From Sutterella sp. UBA4713 (GTDB taxonomy: Bacteria > Pseudomonadota > Gammaproteobacteria > Burkholderiales > Burkholderiaceae_F), in assembly GCA_002404465.1 (NCBI GenBank), contig DHJT01000058.1, positions 20,872 to 33,980 on the forward strand: a stretch of 13,109 bases of DNA. The letters are read 5' to 3'. The notes under the pieces were generated by a model. It saw only the letters and a list, made by a program, of their open reading frames with translations. It was not told where the DNA came from and ran no database searches. The position numbers were made by a program, and so were the translations under genes. Numbering within the stretch: position 1 is the first letter of the stretch; the number at the start of each line of letters is the position of its first letter. Below are positions 1 through 8,034 of this stretch, in pieces.

Positions 1-87
1 CTGTTAAAGGAATCCTTGACTGTTAAACGCATAAGCGGTGTGGCCCTGATGGTCCTCGGCGTTGTTTTAATCGGGCTTGCAAAATAA
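1..87 (+). CDS. C-terminal end of an integral membrane protein (partial)
   Basis: The first reading frame is open from base 1 to a TAA at 85-87 and encodes 28 residues. Its end is a hydrophobic, glycine-rich helix (ISGVALMVLGVVLIGLAK) preceded by Lys-Arg. This pattern resembles the last transmembrane helix of small drug/metabolite transporters (DMT or YdcZ-like families), but too little is visible to assign a family. The next gene starts 2 bp after the stop, so the two are probably co-transcribed. The start lies outside the window. Frame and stop are seen directly; the membrane nature is inferred from hydrophobicity. Confidence 0.6.
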   Translation: MLKESLTVKRISGVALMVLGVVLIGLAK

Positions 88-89
88 TC

Positions 90-1250
90 ATGAAAACTCC
101 CGGTATCGTTACTTTTCGCGCCATTCTGTGCATTGCTCTTGCAGGAAGTCTGTTAGTCGGCTGCGCACAAAAACACGAAATCGTCAAAAAAAGCATCATT
201 GCAAAGGTGCAGGAAAAATTCGTTCCCGACAGTCGCCTCGGCGTTTTTGATATTCGAATCACGAACGGTCGTCTCGAAGGCAAGACCACAAGTCAGGCAG
301 CAAAGGAAGAGCTGACGAAAGCATTCGGAGAAAGTGCGCATACTGTTGTCGTGCTACCCGATCAGGTTAGTCTTTGCCAAAACACATTCGGCTTTGTTCG
401 TGTTCCGGTTGCAACGTTGTATACGGAACCCTCCTACACATCGTCGGTTCTGACCCAAGCCGTTCTCGGCACACCCATCCAAATTCTTCAGAAAAACGGA
501 TGGTTGCAAATCAAGCTCCCCGACGGATACATCGCATGGGCCGTTCCCGAACAAATTTTTTCTTGCGATGAGACGACTTACAAATCCGTTTCTTCGCGTC
601 TGACCTGGGTTGTCCGTGCCACGGAAGCCGCGTTACGAGAAAAGCCGGATTGTCGTTCTCAAAGACTTTGTCTCCTGCCGGCCGGAGCACGCCTGTTTCC
701 GAGAGGGGAACATCAGGGACCTTGGCAAGGCGTTGAACTGGCCGACGGCACACGCGGATTCGTCCTATCTTCACACATTCAAAGCATCACTTCTCTTTTA
801 GAAGCTTGGGAATCCTTGAGAAAAAATCCGATTCTTTACGGAACCGAACTAAATCGCTTGGCTATGCGCCTTCTCGGACAAAGTTATCTTTGGGGCGGAA
901 CCAGTACGTTTGCCGTAGATTGCTCCGGTTTTATTCAAACGGTCTTCCAACAAACGGGAATCCTTCTCGGACGCGATGCGGACATGCAGGCGTCTGTCGG
1001 AGAACAAGTCCACCCGCCTTTTCTCCCCGGTGATTTACTATTTTTCGGAGTAAAGGCTGAGAGGAACCGACCGGAAAGCATCCGTCACGTCGCACTTTCT
1101 CTCGGAGGCGACCGCTTTATTCATGCGCGCGGCAAGGTACGGCTCGGAAGTTTTTCACCGAAAGATCCTGAGTTCGATGCCTATGAGACGAAGCGTTTTT
1201 TAAAAGGCATTCGACCGAATCTGACAAAACTTCCCCGAATTGCACATTAG
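90..1250 (+). CDS. SH3-domain NlpC/P60 family lipoprotein, probable peptidoglycan endopeptidase
   Basis: A 386-residue lipoprotein that probably cleaves muropeptides in the envelope, like YkfC-type gamma-D-glutamyl-diamino-acid endopeptidases. Residues 1-24 form a lipoprotein signal ending in the lipobox L22-V-G-C25. Residues about 35-92 form a small alpha/beta segment, possibly BON-like. Two SH3b-like segments follow at about 100-158 and 168-232. The NlpC/P60 domain covers about 250-375 with Y266-LWGGTS, the catalytic D277-C278-SGF, His333 (IRHVALSL) and His345 (FIHARG), so the Cys-His-His set is complete. The WGG-TS-F-DCSGF pattern and the preceding SH3 pair are typical of the YkfC group. 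The ATG lies 2 bp after the preceding stop with only a weak ribosome site. The exact substrate is inferred. Confidence 0.88.
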   Translation: MKTPGIVTFRAILCIALAGSLLVGCAQKHEIVKKSIIAKVQEKFVPDSRLGVFDIRITNGRLEGKTTSQAAKEELTKAFGESAHTVVVLPDQVSLCQNTFGFVRVPVATLYTEPSYTSSVLTQAVLGTPIQILQKNGWLQIKLPDGYIAWAVPEQIFSCDETTYKSVSSRLTWVVRATEAALREKPDCRSQRLCLLPAGARLFPRGEHQGPWQGVELADGTRGFVLSSHIQSITSLLEAWESLRKNPILYGTELNRLAMRLLGQSYLWGGTSTFAVDCSGFIQTVFQQTGILLGRDADMQASVGEQVHPPFLPGDLLFFGVKAERNRPESIRHVALSLGGDRFIHARGKVRLGSFSPKDPEFDAYETKRFLKGIRPNLTKLPRIAH

Positions 1251-1289
1251 CGCCAAACACAGGCAGCCAAATCCACTAGACTTAACCCC

Positions 1290-1802
1290 ATGGATTTACC
1301 TCAGAAAACTTCTCAAAAAAGCAATACCGTAAAACTGACGGACGAAGCACAAACCGTTTGTTTAGCCGAGCACATGGCTCGCGCCTTAACGAGTCGGCGA
1401 GAGGCCGTCGCTCGAAACGGATTTAATCTCCGACTGACGGGAGATTTAGGCGCAGGAAAAACGACGTTTACTCGGGCCCTATTGCGCGCCCTCGGCGTCA
1501 CGGGACGCATTAAAAGCCCGACATTCGAGCTTGTTTCCGATTATGACATCTTGAACGGAATCGCGTTTCACCACTTTGATTTCTACCGGTTTGCGTCACC
1601 TGTGGAATTTGAAGATGCCGGCTTTCGCGATCTGTTCGGTCCGGGCATCGTCACGGCCTGCGAATGGAGTGACAAGGCCGGGGAATTTCTCCCACCGGCC
1701 GACATCGAGTTACTGATTAGCATTCGGGGAACGGAGCGCTACGTGACATTCAAGACCTTTTCCGAAATCGGATTGCGTGTGCTTGAGGAACTTAGCAAAT
1801 GA
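1290..1802 (+). CDS. tsaE: tRNA t6A37 biosynthesis ATPase TsaE
   Basis: TsaE is the ATPase that works with TsaB and TsaD to place threonylcarbamoyl on A37 of tRNAs reading ANN codons. This 170-residue protein has the Walker A motif GDLGAGKT (51-58), the family motif SPTFELV (76-82), HHFDFYR (94-100) and the C-terminal CEWSDKAGEFLP (124-135). It is slightly longer than typical because of about 15 extra N-terminal residues. The stop overlaps the amiC start in ATGA, implying translational coupling, an arrangement I recall in other betaproteobacteria. No purine-rich ribosome site precedes the ATG; the upstream bases are pyrimidine-rich with a TAGACT element 7 bp before it. Confidence 0.95.
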   Translation: MDLPQKTSQKSNTVKLTDEAQTVCLAEHMARALTSRREAVARNGFNLRLTGDLGAGKTTFTRALLRALGVTGRIKSPTFELVSDYDILNGIAFHHFDFYRFASPVEFEDAGFRDLFGPGIVTACEWSDKAGEFLPPADIELLISIRGTERYVTFKTFSEIGLRVLEELSK

Positions 1803-3052
1803 CAACATCTCGGCGACTTTTTGTCCTAGGCACAATGGGCGTAGGCCTTAGTCTGACAGGAAAGACTCTTTTTGCCGCGAATCCGAGTGCACTGACCCTG
1901 TCCTTAAAGCAAAACGCAAAGAGTCTGAACCTGACCATCACAACACGCGCCAAAATTCTTTATCGCACGTACTATTTGGGATTTTCCGAGAACAGGCGTT
2001 TTGTCGTCGACATGGAACCGATGACGCTAACGCCCGAAATCTCGAAAGCTGTTGCCGCTATAAAACCCCTGTCCTCTTTTGCGCGCTCCGTTCGTGTCGG
2101 CCAGTTTCAAGAGGACACCGTACGCCTTGTCATTGATTTGGCAGACGGCATTGATGCCGCCGCTTCAAGTCCGACCGTCGGCTTAACGCAAACAATTCGC
2201 GTGAACTTAAGCGAAACCACACCGGACGATCCGCTTGCGCAGATTGTCAGTAGTTCAACGACAATCGCAGCTGCAAATGCAGCGGTACCGGATGACGACA
2301 AACCGAAACCTCCGATCAGAAAAGCACCTCCCGCGAAAAGAAAGCAACAGGAAACACTCATCGTCGTCATTGACCCGGGGCACGGCGGAGTCGATCCGGG
2401 CGCCGTCGGCAGGCGCAAAACGAAGGAAAAAACCGTCGTTCTGGCCATCGCCAAACAACTTGCTGCGCGCATCAATGCGACCCGCGGAATGAAGGCCTAC
2501 TTAACGCGCAATACCGATATCTTTTTGCCGCTACATAAGCGTGCGGCTCTTGCCATCAAACACAGAGCACACCTTTTCGTCAGTGTGCACGCCGATGCAT
2601 GGACTAATCCGAAAGCCAACGGGTCTTCCGTCTTTACGTTAAGTACGCACGGAGCCTCGTCTTTGCAAGCACGCTGGCTGGCACAAACACAGAACAAATC
2701 CGATGAAATCGGCGGGATGGATTTCCGCGATGTTGCCAGTCAAGCCCGTAGCACCGTTGTCGACATGTTGGCAGAAACCAAACTGCGGTACGGAATTCAA
2801 CTCGGCGATGCGGTTTTAGAGGAACTTTCTCGACTCGGCCCCCTACATAAATCAACCGTTGAGTACGCAGAATTTGCCGTCCTTAAAGCTCAGGGTGTTC
2901 CGTCAATTTTGATTGAAACCGCCTTTATCAGTAACCCGAAAGATGAAAAGCGCCTGACAAACAAGCGCGAACAATCACACTTTGCCACTGCAATTTACAA
3001 AGGAATTTTGACCGCCGTTGAGCGTGATCCTTCTTTACTCAAACAAAGTTAA
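1799..3052 (+). CDS. amiC: N-acetylmuramoyl-L-alanine amidase with AMIN domain (AmiC-like)
   Basis: This zinc amidase cuts the bond between N-acetylmuramic acid and L-alanine in peptidoglycan, mainly for daughter-cell separation. The N-terminus MTTSRRLFVLG fits a twin-arginine signal (S4-R-R-L-F), as known for E. coli AmiA and AmiC, with a hydrophobic stretch to about residue 26. An AMIN domain (about 30-137) targets it to the septum. A Pro/Lys-rich linker follows (about 163-183). The Amidase_3 domain (about 186-408) carries zinc ligands His195 (DPGHGG), Glu210 (KEKTV) and His264 (SVHADA), and catalytic Glu373 (LIETAF). A 38-residue insertion (about 303-340) between His264 and the C-terminal motif fits the autoinhibitory helix of EnvC/NlpD-activated amidases; that equivalence is inferred. 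The start overlaps the tsaE stop by 4 bp. Confidence 0.94.
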   Translation: MTTSRRLFVLGTMGVGLSLTGKTLFAANPSALTLSLKQNAKSLNLTITTRAKILYRTYYLGFSENRRFVVDMEPMTLTPEISKAVAAIKPLSSFARSVRVGQFQEDTVRLVIDLADGIDAAASSPTVGLTQTIRVNLSETTPDDPLAQIVSSSTTIAAANAAVPDDDKPKPPIRKAPPAKRKQQETLIVVIDPGHGGVDPGAVGRRKTKEKTVVLAIAKQLAARINATRGMKAYLTRNTDIFLPLHKRAALAIKHRAHLFVSVHADAWTNPKANGSSVFTLSTHGASSLQARWLAQTQNKSDEIGGMDFRDVASQARSTVVDMLAETKLRYGIQLGDAVLEELSRLGPLHKSTVEYAEFAVLKAQGVPSILIETAFISNPKDEKRLTNKREQSHFATAIYKGILTAVERDPSLLKQS

Positions 3053-3070
3053 CAAACAAGGAAACCGACT

Positions 3071-4696
3071 ATGCCTCTTCCGATTGCCCCGAAAAAAATG
3101 GCCGATACGGTGAAAGTGGCAAAAACCACTGCAAAAAGCCGTGCGAAAAAAGCGGAAAAACAGACAGCCGCCCTATTAAAAAAGACGCCGAGTCGAGCAA
3201 AACCGGTAGTCGAGCAAAGGAGCAACGCAATAACGAAAGCTCCCCCCGTTACTGAAATTTCCGAAGTCCGAGAAAGCCCGATTAAAGTGACGCGTATCGC
3301 TTTGCGCCGATCAAGTGATAAAGCACGCCTTTTTGTTTTGGATACGAATGTACTTTTACACGATCCCACGTCTCTTTTTCGGTTTGAAGAGCACGATGTC
3401 TTCCTTCCGATGACTACACTCGAAGAGCTCGACAACCACAAGAAAGGGACAACCGATGTCGCGCGCAATGCCCGACAAGCCAGTCGCTGGATCGATCAAC
3501 TCATTGAGGCAGGTTCCGGAAACATTGAAAACGGACGACGACTGGACGGCATCGGAAACACAGAAGCCACCGGAAGACTCTTTTTCCAGACAAAAAGCGT
3601 TTCCGAGAATCCCTCCTCGGGGCTTTTGCAAGGTAAACCGGACAATGCCATTTTGCTTGTCGTGCGCGAATTGAGTCGTGAAAAACCCGATCAAGATGTC
3701 GTGCTCGTCAGTAAAGACATCAATATGCGCATCAAGGCAGCTGCTCTCGGTCTTAAAGCCGAAGACTACTTTAACGACAAGGCGATGGACGATTCCCAGC
3801 TCCTTTACGCGGGAAAAAGCATTTTGCCCGATACATTCTGGGACGAGCATGCTCAATCGCTGGAAAGTTGGCAAGAAGACGGACGAACCTACTACAAGGT
3901 TTCCGGCCCTGCCGTTGCCGATTTGCATGTCAACGAATTCGTGTATACGGCCGACGCAAGCTTTGTTGCGCAAGTGGCGGCAACGGATGCCAAAAAAGTT
4001 ACCCTACGCACCATTCGCGATTTCACGCTCGCTAAGAATGCACTTTGGGGCATTCACGCACGTAACATCGAGCAGTCCTTTGCTCTCAATCTTTTAACCG
4101 ATCCGCAGATTGATCTAGTCACAATTCTCGGACAAGCGGGAACCGGCAAAACTCTGATGACACTGGCTGCCGCCTTATCGCAAACACTCGACGAGCGGCG
4201 TTACTCGGGAATCATCTTCACTCGCGCAACCGTCAGTGTCGGAGACGATATCGGGTATCTGCCCGGAACCGAAGAAGAAAAAATGACGCCCTGGATGGGA
4301 GCTCTTGAAGACAATTTGGAAGTGCTTTTAAAAACCGACAAAGGAAACGGCGGTTGGCGCAGTTCTGCCACAAGCGATATCGTCAAGAGTCGCATCAGCA
4401 TCAAGTCGATGAGCTTTATGCGCGGAAGAACGTTCCTTAATAAATTTCTCATCATCGATGAGGCACAGAACCTTTCGCCCAAGCAAATGAAGACACTGAT
4501 TACACGCGCGGGGCCGGGAACCAAAGTGGTCTGTCTCGGTAACATTGCGCAGATTGACACCCCGTACCTGACGGAAGGCTCCTCGGGACTGACGTACCTA
4601 GTCGAACGCTTAAAAGGCTGGGCACACGCCGGTCACATCACGCTCGAACGCGGAGAGAGAAGTCGATTGGCACACTGGGCAAGTCAAGCTCTCTAG
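3071..4696 (+). CDS. PIN domain-PhoH family ATPase (PhoH2-like)
   Basis: A 541-residue fusion of an N-terminal PIN RNase-fold domain and a C-terminal PhoH P-loop ATPase, the arrangement called PhoH2 or YlaK-like and proposed to be an RNA helicase/RNase. PIN acidic residues are visible as D91 (LDTNVLL), E118-E119 (LEELD), D191 (KPDNAIL) and D216 (SKDIN). The ATPase has Walker A GQAGTGKT (354-361), Walker B IIDEAQN (461-467) and GNIAQID (490-496). Residues 8-45 are a Lys/Ala-rich basic tail, possibly nucleic-acid binding. The ribosome site AAGGA lies 8 nt before the ATG, and the gene starts 18 bp after amiC. The strong hairpin at 4715-4751 follows its stop. No antitoxin-like partner is present, so a toxin role is unsupported. 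Confidence 0.92.
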   Translation: MPLPIAPKKMADTVKVAKTTAKSRAKKAEKQTAALLKKTPSRAKPVVEQRSNAITKAPPVTEISEVRESPIKVTRIALRRSSDKARLFVLDTNVLLHDPTSLFRFEEHDVFLPMTTLEELDNHKKGTTDVARNARQASRWIDQLIEAGSGNIENGRRLDGIGNTEATGRLFFQTKSVSENPSSGLLQGKPDNAILLVVRELSREKPDQDVVLVSKDINMRIKAAALGLKAEDYFNDKAMDDSQLLYAGKSILPDTFWDEHAQSLESWQEDGRTYYKVSGPAVADLHVNEFVYTADASFVAQVAATDAKKVTLRTIRDFTLAKNALWGIHARNIEQSFALNLLTDPQIDLVTILGQAGTGKTLMTLAAALSQTLDERRYSGIIFTRATVSVGDDIGYLPGTEEEKMTPWMGALEDNLEVLLKTDKGNGGWRSSATSDIVKSRISIKSMSFMRGRTFLNKFLIIDEAQNLSPKQMKTLITRAGPGTKVVCLGNIAQIDTPYLTEGSSGLTYLVERLKGWAHAGHITLERGERSRLAHWASQAL

Positions 4697-4714
4697 ACCG
4701 GGCTCCTTAAGCAC

Positions 4715-4751
4715 AAGGGCGAAAGAAAGCATCGACCTTCTTTCGCCTTTT
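4715..4751 (+). terminator. Rho-independent terminator after the PhoH gene, possibly bidirectional
   Basis: GGCGAAAGAA (4718-4727) and TTCTTTCGCC (4738-4747) form a perfect 10-bp stem with a 10-nt loop, extended by A-T and G-T pairs at the base and followed by TTTT. It ends the rightward block and lies about 50 bp beyond the stop of the convergent DUF456 gene. It could also serve that gene, but the leftward T-run is short. Confidence 0.85.
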
Positions 4752-4802
4752 GCTTGCGCGAGAATCTGAAGATCTTTTCTCTTTTTTTGATGCCCGTTGA
4801 CC

Positions 4803-5372
4803 CTAAAAAGACATCTCTGCAGGCGTATCCTGTTGAGGGACGACGATTTCCGTCTCAGAAGAAAAATCCGTCATCAAACTTGTGACGAGAATTCCGATCA
4901 TCATCAGGCCGATGACAACCTTGACAACGGCTCCGACAAGCATGCCGAGCCACGTTCCGAGTCCGACGCCTCCGGCGGCAAGCAGAGATTTTTTCGCCAA
5001 AAGTTCCCCGACAACCGCTCCGATCAGCGGTAAAAAAAGAATCCCGAACAATCCGAAAAAAAGTCCGATGACCGTTCCGACTAAGGCGCCGGCTATTCCA
5101 TAGGGCGAGGCCCCCGTTTTCTTTGCTCCGAGCACCTGGGCGAACCAATCGACAGCCATTCCGATAAGCGTCAAGATTCCGAGAATCGTCAACTTAACAA
5201 ATCCGATGGCTTCGAAATGCCCGAGCCAAGCAGCAAGAAGACAGGCGGCAAAAATAAGCGGTAAGCCGGGAACTGCGGGAATAACCGTTCCGGCCATGCC
5301 GACGACAGCCAATCCGAAAACAATCCACCACAGACCGAAAGCGCCCCAATCCATTGTCGAAAAGATTTCCAT
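4803..5372 (-). CDS. DUF456 family integral membrane protein
   Basis: A 189-residue, glycine-rich hydrophobic protein with about five or six membrane helices. It has the features of the DUF456 (YqgC-like) family: an N-terminal TVIPAVPGLPLIF motif (29-41), a VDWFAQVLGAKKTGAS segment (74-89), a GALVGTVIGLFFGLFG stretch and a LPLIGAVVGEL motif (114-124). The biochemical role of the family is unknown. The gene begins 15 bp after the dnaB stop on the same strand, so it is probably the last gene of that operon. An AAGGGA ribosome site lies 9 nt before the chosen ATG; a second Met at residue 7 lacks one. The C-terminal 20 residues are polar and probably soluble. Confidence 0.85.
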   Translation of the reverse strand: MEIFSTMDWGAFGLWWIVFGLAVVGMAGTVIPAVPGLPLIFAACLLAAWLGHFEAIGFVKLTILGILTLIGMAVDWFAQVLGAKKTGASPYGIAGALVGTVIGLFFGLFGILFLPLIGAVVGELLAKKSLLAAGGVGLGTWLGMLVGAVVKVVIGLMMIGILVTSLMTDFSSETEIVVPQQDTPAEMSF

Positions 5373-5387
5373 TGCCCGTGTTCCCTT

Positions 5388-6821
5388 TTATCGCAATTCC
5401 GGAGGCAACTCGGCCTCTTCGGCCAAATTGTCAAAGCGTGTGAATTGTCCGTCAAACCGAAGCGACACGACGCCGATCGGACCGTTACGCTGTTTTCCGA
5501 TAATAATTTCCGCTAAGTTCGGATCGGCTGTCTGTTTGTTATAAACAACATCGCGGTAAATAAACATAATGACGTCCGCGTCCTGCTCAATGGCTCCCGA
5601 TTCTCTTAGGTCACTCATCATGGGGCGCTTGTCCGTACGCTGCTCCACCGAGCGGTTCAATTGCGAAAGTGCAATCACGGGAACATCCATTTCTTTAGCA
5701 AGATTTTTCAGTCCACGGGAGATTTCGCCGATTTCCGTAGCTCGATTCTCAGAAGAAGAATTTCCCTTGGAAGTCCCTGTCATCAATTGCAGATAATCCA
5801 CGACGATAAGAGAAAGCGGCCCGCTCTTACGCGCCAGTCGGCGCGCCCGAGCGCGCAACTCGTTAACGGAAAGTCCCGGCGTATCGTCAATATAGACAGG
5901 CGCTTTCGACAAGATGCCGATGGCTTCCGTAAAGTGAGCCCAATCGGATTCATCCAACCGCGCACGACGGATTTTCTGCGCATCAATTCGCCCGACGGAA
6001 CTGATAAAGCGCTTGGTCAGTTGTTCGGCACTCATTTCCATAGAAAAGATTGCGACCGGCAGTTGCAAAACCATACCGGCATATTCGGCAATATTGAGCG
6101 CAAAAGCCGTCTTACCCATCGAAGGACGCCCCGCGACAATTACCAAATCTCCCTTGTGTAAACCCGTGAGCATCTTGTCGAGCTTGACATAACTTGTCGG
6201 AAGGCCGGTCACATCATCGGTGCTGTGTTGCTCGTACAGTGCCTGAATTTCTTTAGTCACCTCGGTGGCCACTTCCGGAAGGCGAACAAACCCTTTTTTT
6301 CCGCGATTGCTACTCTCGTCGATGGCATAAATCTTTGACTGTACCTTGTCAAGGAGTTGAGGCACATCTGCCGCCTCCGGAGACAAGGCCATCGTCACGA
6401 TTTCATCCCCGGCCGTAATCAACTGACGCAAAATCGATCGCTCTCGCACAATTTCCGCGTAGCGACGAATATTTGCGGCCGACGGAGTTGAATGGACGAG
6501 AATGTCCAGGTACTGCATGCCGCCGACATCCTGTACTTTGCCGGCAGCCTGCAATTCACTAAAGACCGTCACGGCATCGACGGGTTTTCCTGCCAGAGCC
6601 AAACGCCCGATTGTCTCATAAATAATTTGATGTTCACGACGGTAAAAATCCTCAGAACTCAGAACATCGGAAACAAGTTCAAAAGCATTGGAATCGAGCA
6701 TGAGCCCGCCCAAAATACTTTGTTCGCTTTCCAGCGAGTGCGGCGGGCGACGCAAAGAGGCAACGACGCTATCAGTTGCCATGTTATTTTCGGTTGGCAA
6801 ACCCGTAATCGAATCGCTCAT
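5388..6821 (-). CDS. dnaB: Replicative DNA helicase DnaB
   Basis: The hexameric helicase that unwinds DNA ahead of the replication fork and interacts with primase. From the chosen start it is 477 residues, normal for the family. The N-terminal DnaB domain (about 25-130) begins with PPHSLESEQSILGGLMLD. The RecA-like C-terminal domain has Walker A GRPSMGKT (231-238), SMEMS (260-264), Walker B LIVVDYLQLM (338-347), the SQLNRSVEQR motif (386-395) and the arginine-finger region KQRNGP (443-448). No intein interrupts it. The frame is open to a GTG at 6914, but the likely promoter at 6861-6891 lies inside that extension, so ATG 6821 is preferred. No Shine-Dalgarno precedes 6821; ATG 6782 is another option. 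Confidence 0.96.
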   Translation of the reverse strand: MSDSITGLPTENNMATDSVVASLRRPPHSLESEQSILGGLMLDSNAFELVSDVLSSEDFYRREHQIIYETIGRLALAGKPVDAVTVFSELQAAGKVQDVGGMQYLDILVHSTPSAANIRRYAEIVRERSILRQLITAGDEIVTMALSPEAADVPQLLDKVQSKIYAIDESSNRGKKGFVRLPEVATEVTKEIQALYEQHSTDDVTGLPTSYVKLDKMLTGLHKGDLVIVAGRPSMGKTAFALNIAEYAGMVLQLPVAIFSMEMSAEQLTKRFISSVGRIDAQKIRRARLDESDWAHFTEAIGILSKAPVYIDDTPGLSVNELRARARRLARKSGPLSLIVVDYLQLMTGTSKGNSSSENRATEIGEISRGLKNLAKEMDVPVIALSQLNRSVEQRTDKRPMMSDLRESGAIEQDADVIMFIYRDVVYNKQTADPNLAEIIIGKQRNGPIGVVSLRFDGQFTRFDNLAEEAELPPELR

Positions 6822-6860
6822 AAAAAATCGGGAGGAATAAATCTTAACTGCGAGAGGAAG

Positions 6861-6891
6861 ACTATAGCGTATTTCCGGAACGAATCTGCAA
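6861..6891 (-). promoter_or_regulatory. Predicted sigma-70 promoter for dnaB
   Basis: On the minus strand TTGCAG (6886-6891) is followed after 19 bp by TATAGT (6861-6866). It lies between the rplI terminator and dnaB and would give a leader of about 33 nt to ATG 6821. The spacing is longer than the ideal 17 bp. It implies dnaB-DUF456 can be transcribed independently of the ribosomal protein genes. Confidence 0.45.
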
Positions 6892-6937
6892 CCGGAATGC
6901 ACAGGATTTCGCACAGCGCTTTGCTATTTTATAAGCT

Positions 6938-6975
6938 AAAAAAACCGGCCTCGGAACCTCCGAAACCGGCCTTTT
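6938..6975 (-). terminator. Rho-independent terminator after rplI
   Basis: Read on the minus strand, AAAAGGCCGGTTTCGGA pairs with TCCGAGGCCGGTTTTTT around a GGT loop. This gives a 17-bp stem that includes four G-U pairs and runs directly into a T-tract. The wobble pairs become A-C mismatches on the plus strand, so the structure is strong only leftward. It separates the rpsF-priB-rpsR-rplI group from the dnaB promoter. Confidence 0.85.
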
Positions 6976-7002
6976 CAACCGTTATACGGCCAACTGAGCG
7001 AA

Positions 7003-7452
7003 CTACGCCTCAGGAACGACCTTAACCGTAATGTCCGCTGTAATATCGGTCATCAAGCCGACGGTAATCGTGTACTCTCCGACAGCCTTAATGGCACCGA
7101 GCGGTGTACGAACCTGACTCTTTTTGATTTCAAAGCCGAGTTTGTCCACGGCTTCGGCGATATCTGCGTTGGTCACAGAGCCGAACAAGCGTCCGTCAAC
7201 ACCGACCTTACTGGCGATCTCAACAGTCTGACCGTTGAGTTTATCGGCAATAGCCTGAGCCGCTGCAATGCGTTCAGCCTGAGCCTTCTCAAGTTCCGCG
7301 CGACGTGTTTCGAACTCGGCAATCGCCGCCTTCGTCGCACGCTTAGCATGTCCCTGAGGGATCAGGAAGTTACGGGCATAGCCGTCCTTGACTTTGACGA
7401 CGGCACCGAGTTCACCGAGGTGATGAATCTTTTCGAGAAGAATGACTTGCAT
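7003..7452 (-). CDS. rplI: 50S ribosomal protein L9
   Basis: L9 binds 23S rRNA with its N-terminal domain and reaches across neighbouring ribosomes with its C-terminal domain, limiting frameshifting. The protein has 149 residues, the usual length. The signature [16 protein letters not shown] followed by [16 protein letters not shown] covers the N-terminal domain. A charged connecting helix (about 40-75) and the C-terminal domain from about 78 follow. The start is 2 bp after the rpsR stop, so the two are probably translationally coupled. The hairpin at 6938-6975 ends the transcript. Confidence 0.98.
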   Translation of the reverse strand: MQVILLEKIHHLGELGAVVKVKDGYARNFLIPQGHAKRATKAAIAEFETRRAELEKAQAERIAAAQAIADKLNGQTVEIASKVGVDGRLFGSVTNADIAEAVDKLGFEIKKSQVRTPLGAIKAVGEYTITVGLMTDITADITVKVVPEA

Positions 7453-7454
7453 GA

Positions 7455-7736
7455 TTATCGGGTCCCCTGGTTATCCGTGTAAGGCAGCAGAGCGAGGAAG
7501 CGAGCACGCTTAATCGCCGTGTCAAGCTGACGCTGATAGTGCGACTTCGTCCCGGTCAAACGGGCCGGCATAATCTTACCGTTTTCCTGAATGAAATCAC
7601 GCAACGTATCGACGTCTTTGTAGTCAATCTGTTCGACATGTTCAACCGTAAAACGGCAGAACTTCTTGCGCTTGAAAAGCGCGTTTTGTTGGTTGGCACG
7701 ACGGGGCTTGCCCTTTCCTTTTGCACCAAAAGCCAT
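7455..7736 (-). CDS. rpsR: 30S ribosomal protein S18
   Basis: S18 forms a heterodimer with S6 on the platform of the small subunit. From the chosen ATG the protein has 93 residues, with a basic N-terminus ([14 protein letters not shown]), the KKFCRFT segment, and the conserved [17 protein letters not shown] region (about 55-70) ending in [13 protein letters not shown]. The start at 7736 is supported by AGGAG 8 nt upstream; a longer open frame to 7775 runs into priB and is rejected. It begins 4 bp after the priB stop and lies between priB and rplI, the usual beta/gamma-proteobacterial order. Confidence 0.97.
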   Translation of the reverse strand: MAFGAKGKGKPRRANQQNALFKRKKFCRFTVEHVEQIDYKDVDTLRDFIQENGKIMPARLTGTKSHYQRQLDTAIKRARFLALLPYTDNQGTR

Positions 7737-7740
7737 TTTG

Positions 7741-8034
7741 TCAACTCCTAATAGTAAATTCCGTGATATGGACAACCAACTTCTGTGTCTTCATAGACTT
7801 CGGGGCGAGAAAACCGACGATTTCCAGTTGTTGCGCGGGATTCACCTGATCTAATCGAACTGCCGCATCGTCAAATGCCACAGCAGGAAAATCAAACTCC
7901 AATCGGCGCATGGCTCCGGCCTCATAGACCTGACCTTCATGCCGGAATTTTCCCTCGAAAACCGCGATACCTGCCGGGGTAAAACGTAATACGTCTTTCT
8001 CAAGCAGATTCGCAATCAACCGAATCGAATTAAT
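7741..8034 (-). CDS. priB: Primosomal replication protein PriB (start codon unusual)
   Basis: PriB is a small OB-fold single-strand DNA-binding protein that bridges PriA and DnaT or the helicase loader during replication restart. Its place between rpsF and rpsR is the classic one, and [19 protein letters not shown] matches the family's N-terminal pattern; GFLAPK and LVVHITEFT match its C-terminal strands. The frame has no ATG or GTG: it is open back to the rpsF stop. Candidate starts are ATT at 8034 (97 residues, GGAG 5 nt upstream), CTG at 8052 (103 residues, AAGGA 7 nt upstream) and TTG at 8019 (92 residues, no ribosome site). ATT is preferred because the resulting [12 protein letters not shown] aligns with family N-termini as I remember them. 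Gene identity is firm; the start is not. Confidence 0.88.
   Translation of the reverse strand: MNSIRLIANLLEKDVLRFTPAGIAVFEGKFRHEGQVYEAGAMRRLEFDFPAVAFDDAAVRLDQVNPAQQLEIVGFLAPKSMKTQKLVVHITEFTIRS

Noticed and set aside
2107..2475. 122-codon minus-strand frame inside amiC
   Set aside because: Lies fully within the conserved amidase gene on the opposite strand; its composition reflects the amiC codons.
3356..3973. 205-codon minus-strand frame inside the PhoH gene
   Set aside because: Antisense to the PIN domain, which shows clear conserved residues; no independent start signals.
3071..4696. PIN-PhoH gene as a toxin-antitoxin pair
   Set aside because: No small overlapping antitoxin gene precedes it; the upstream gene is amiC.
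6822..6914. 31-residue N-terminal extension of DnaB from a GTG
   Set aside because: The extension is not DnaB-like and contains the likely dnaB promoter; ATG 6821 fits the family length.
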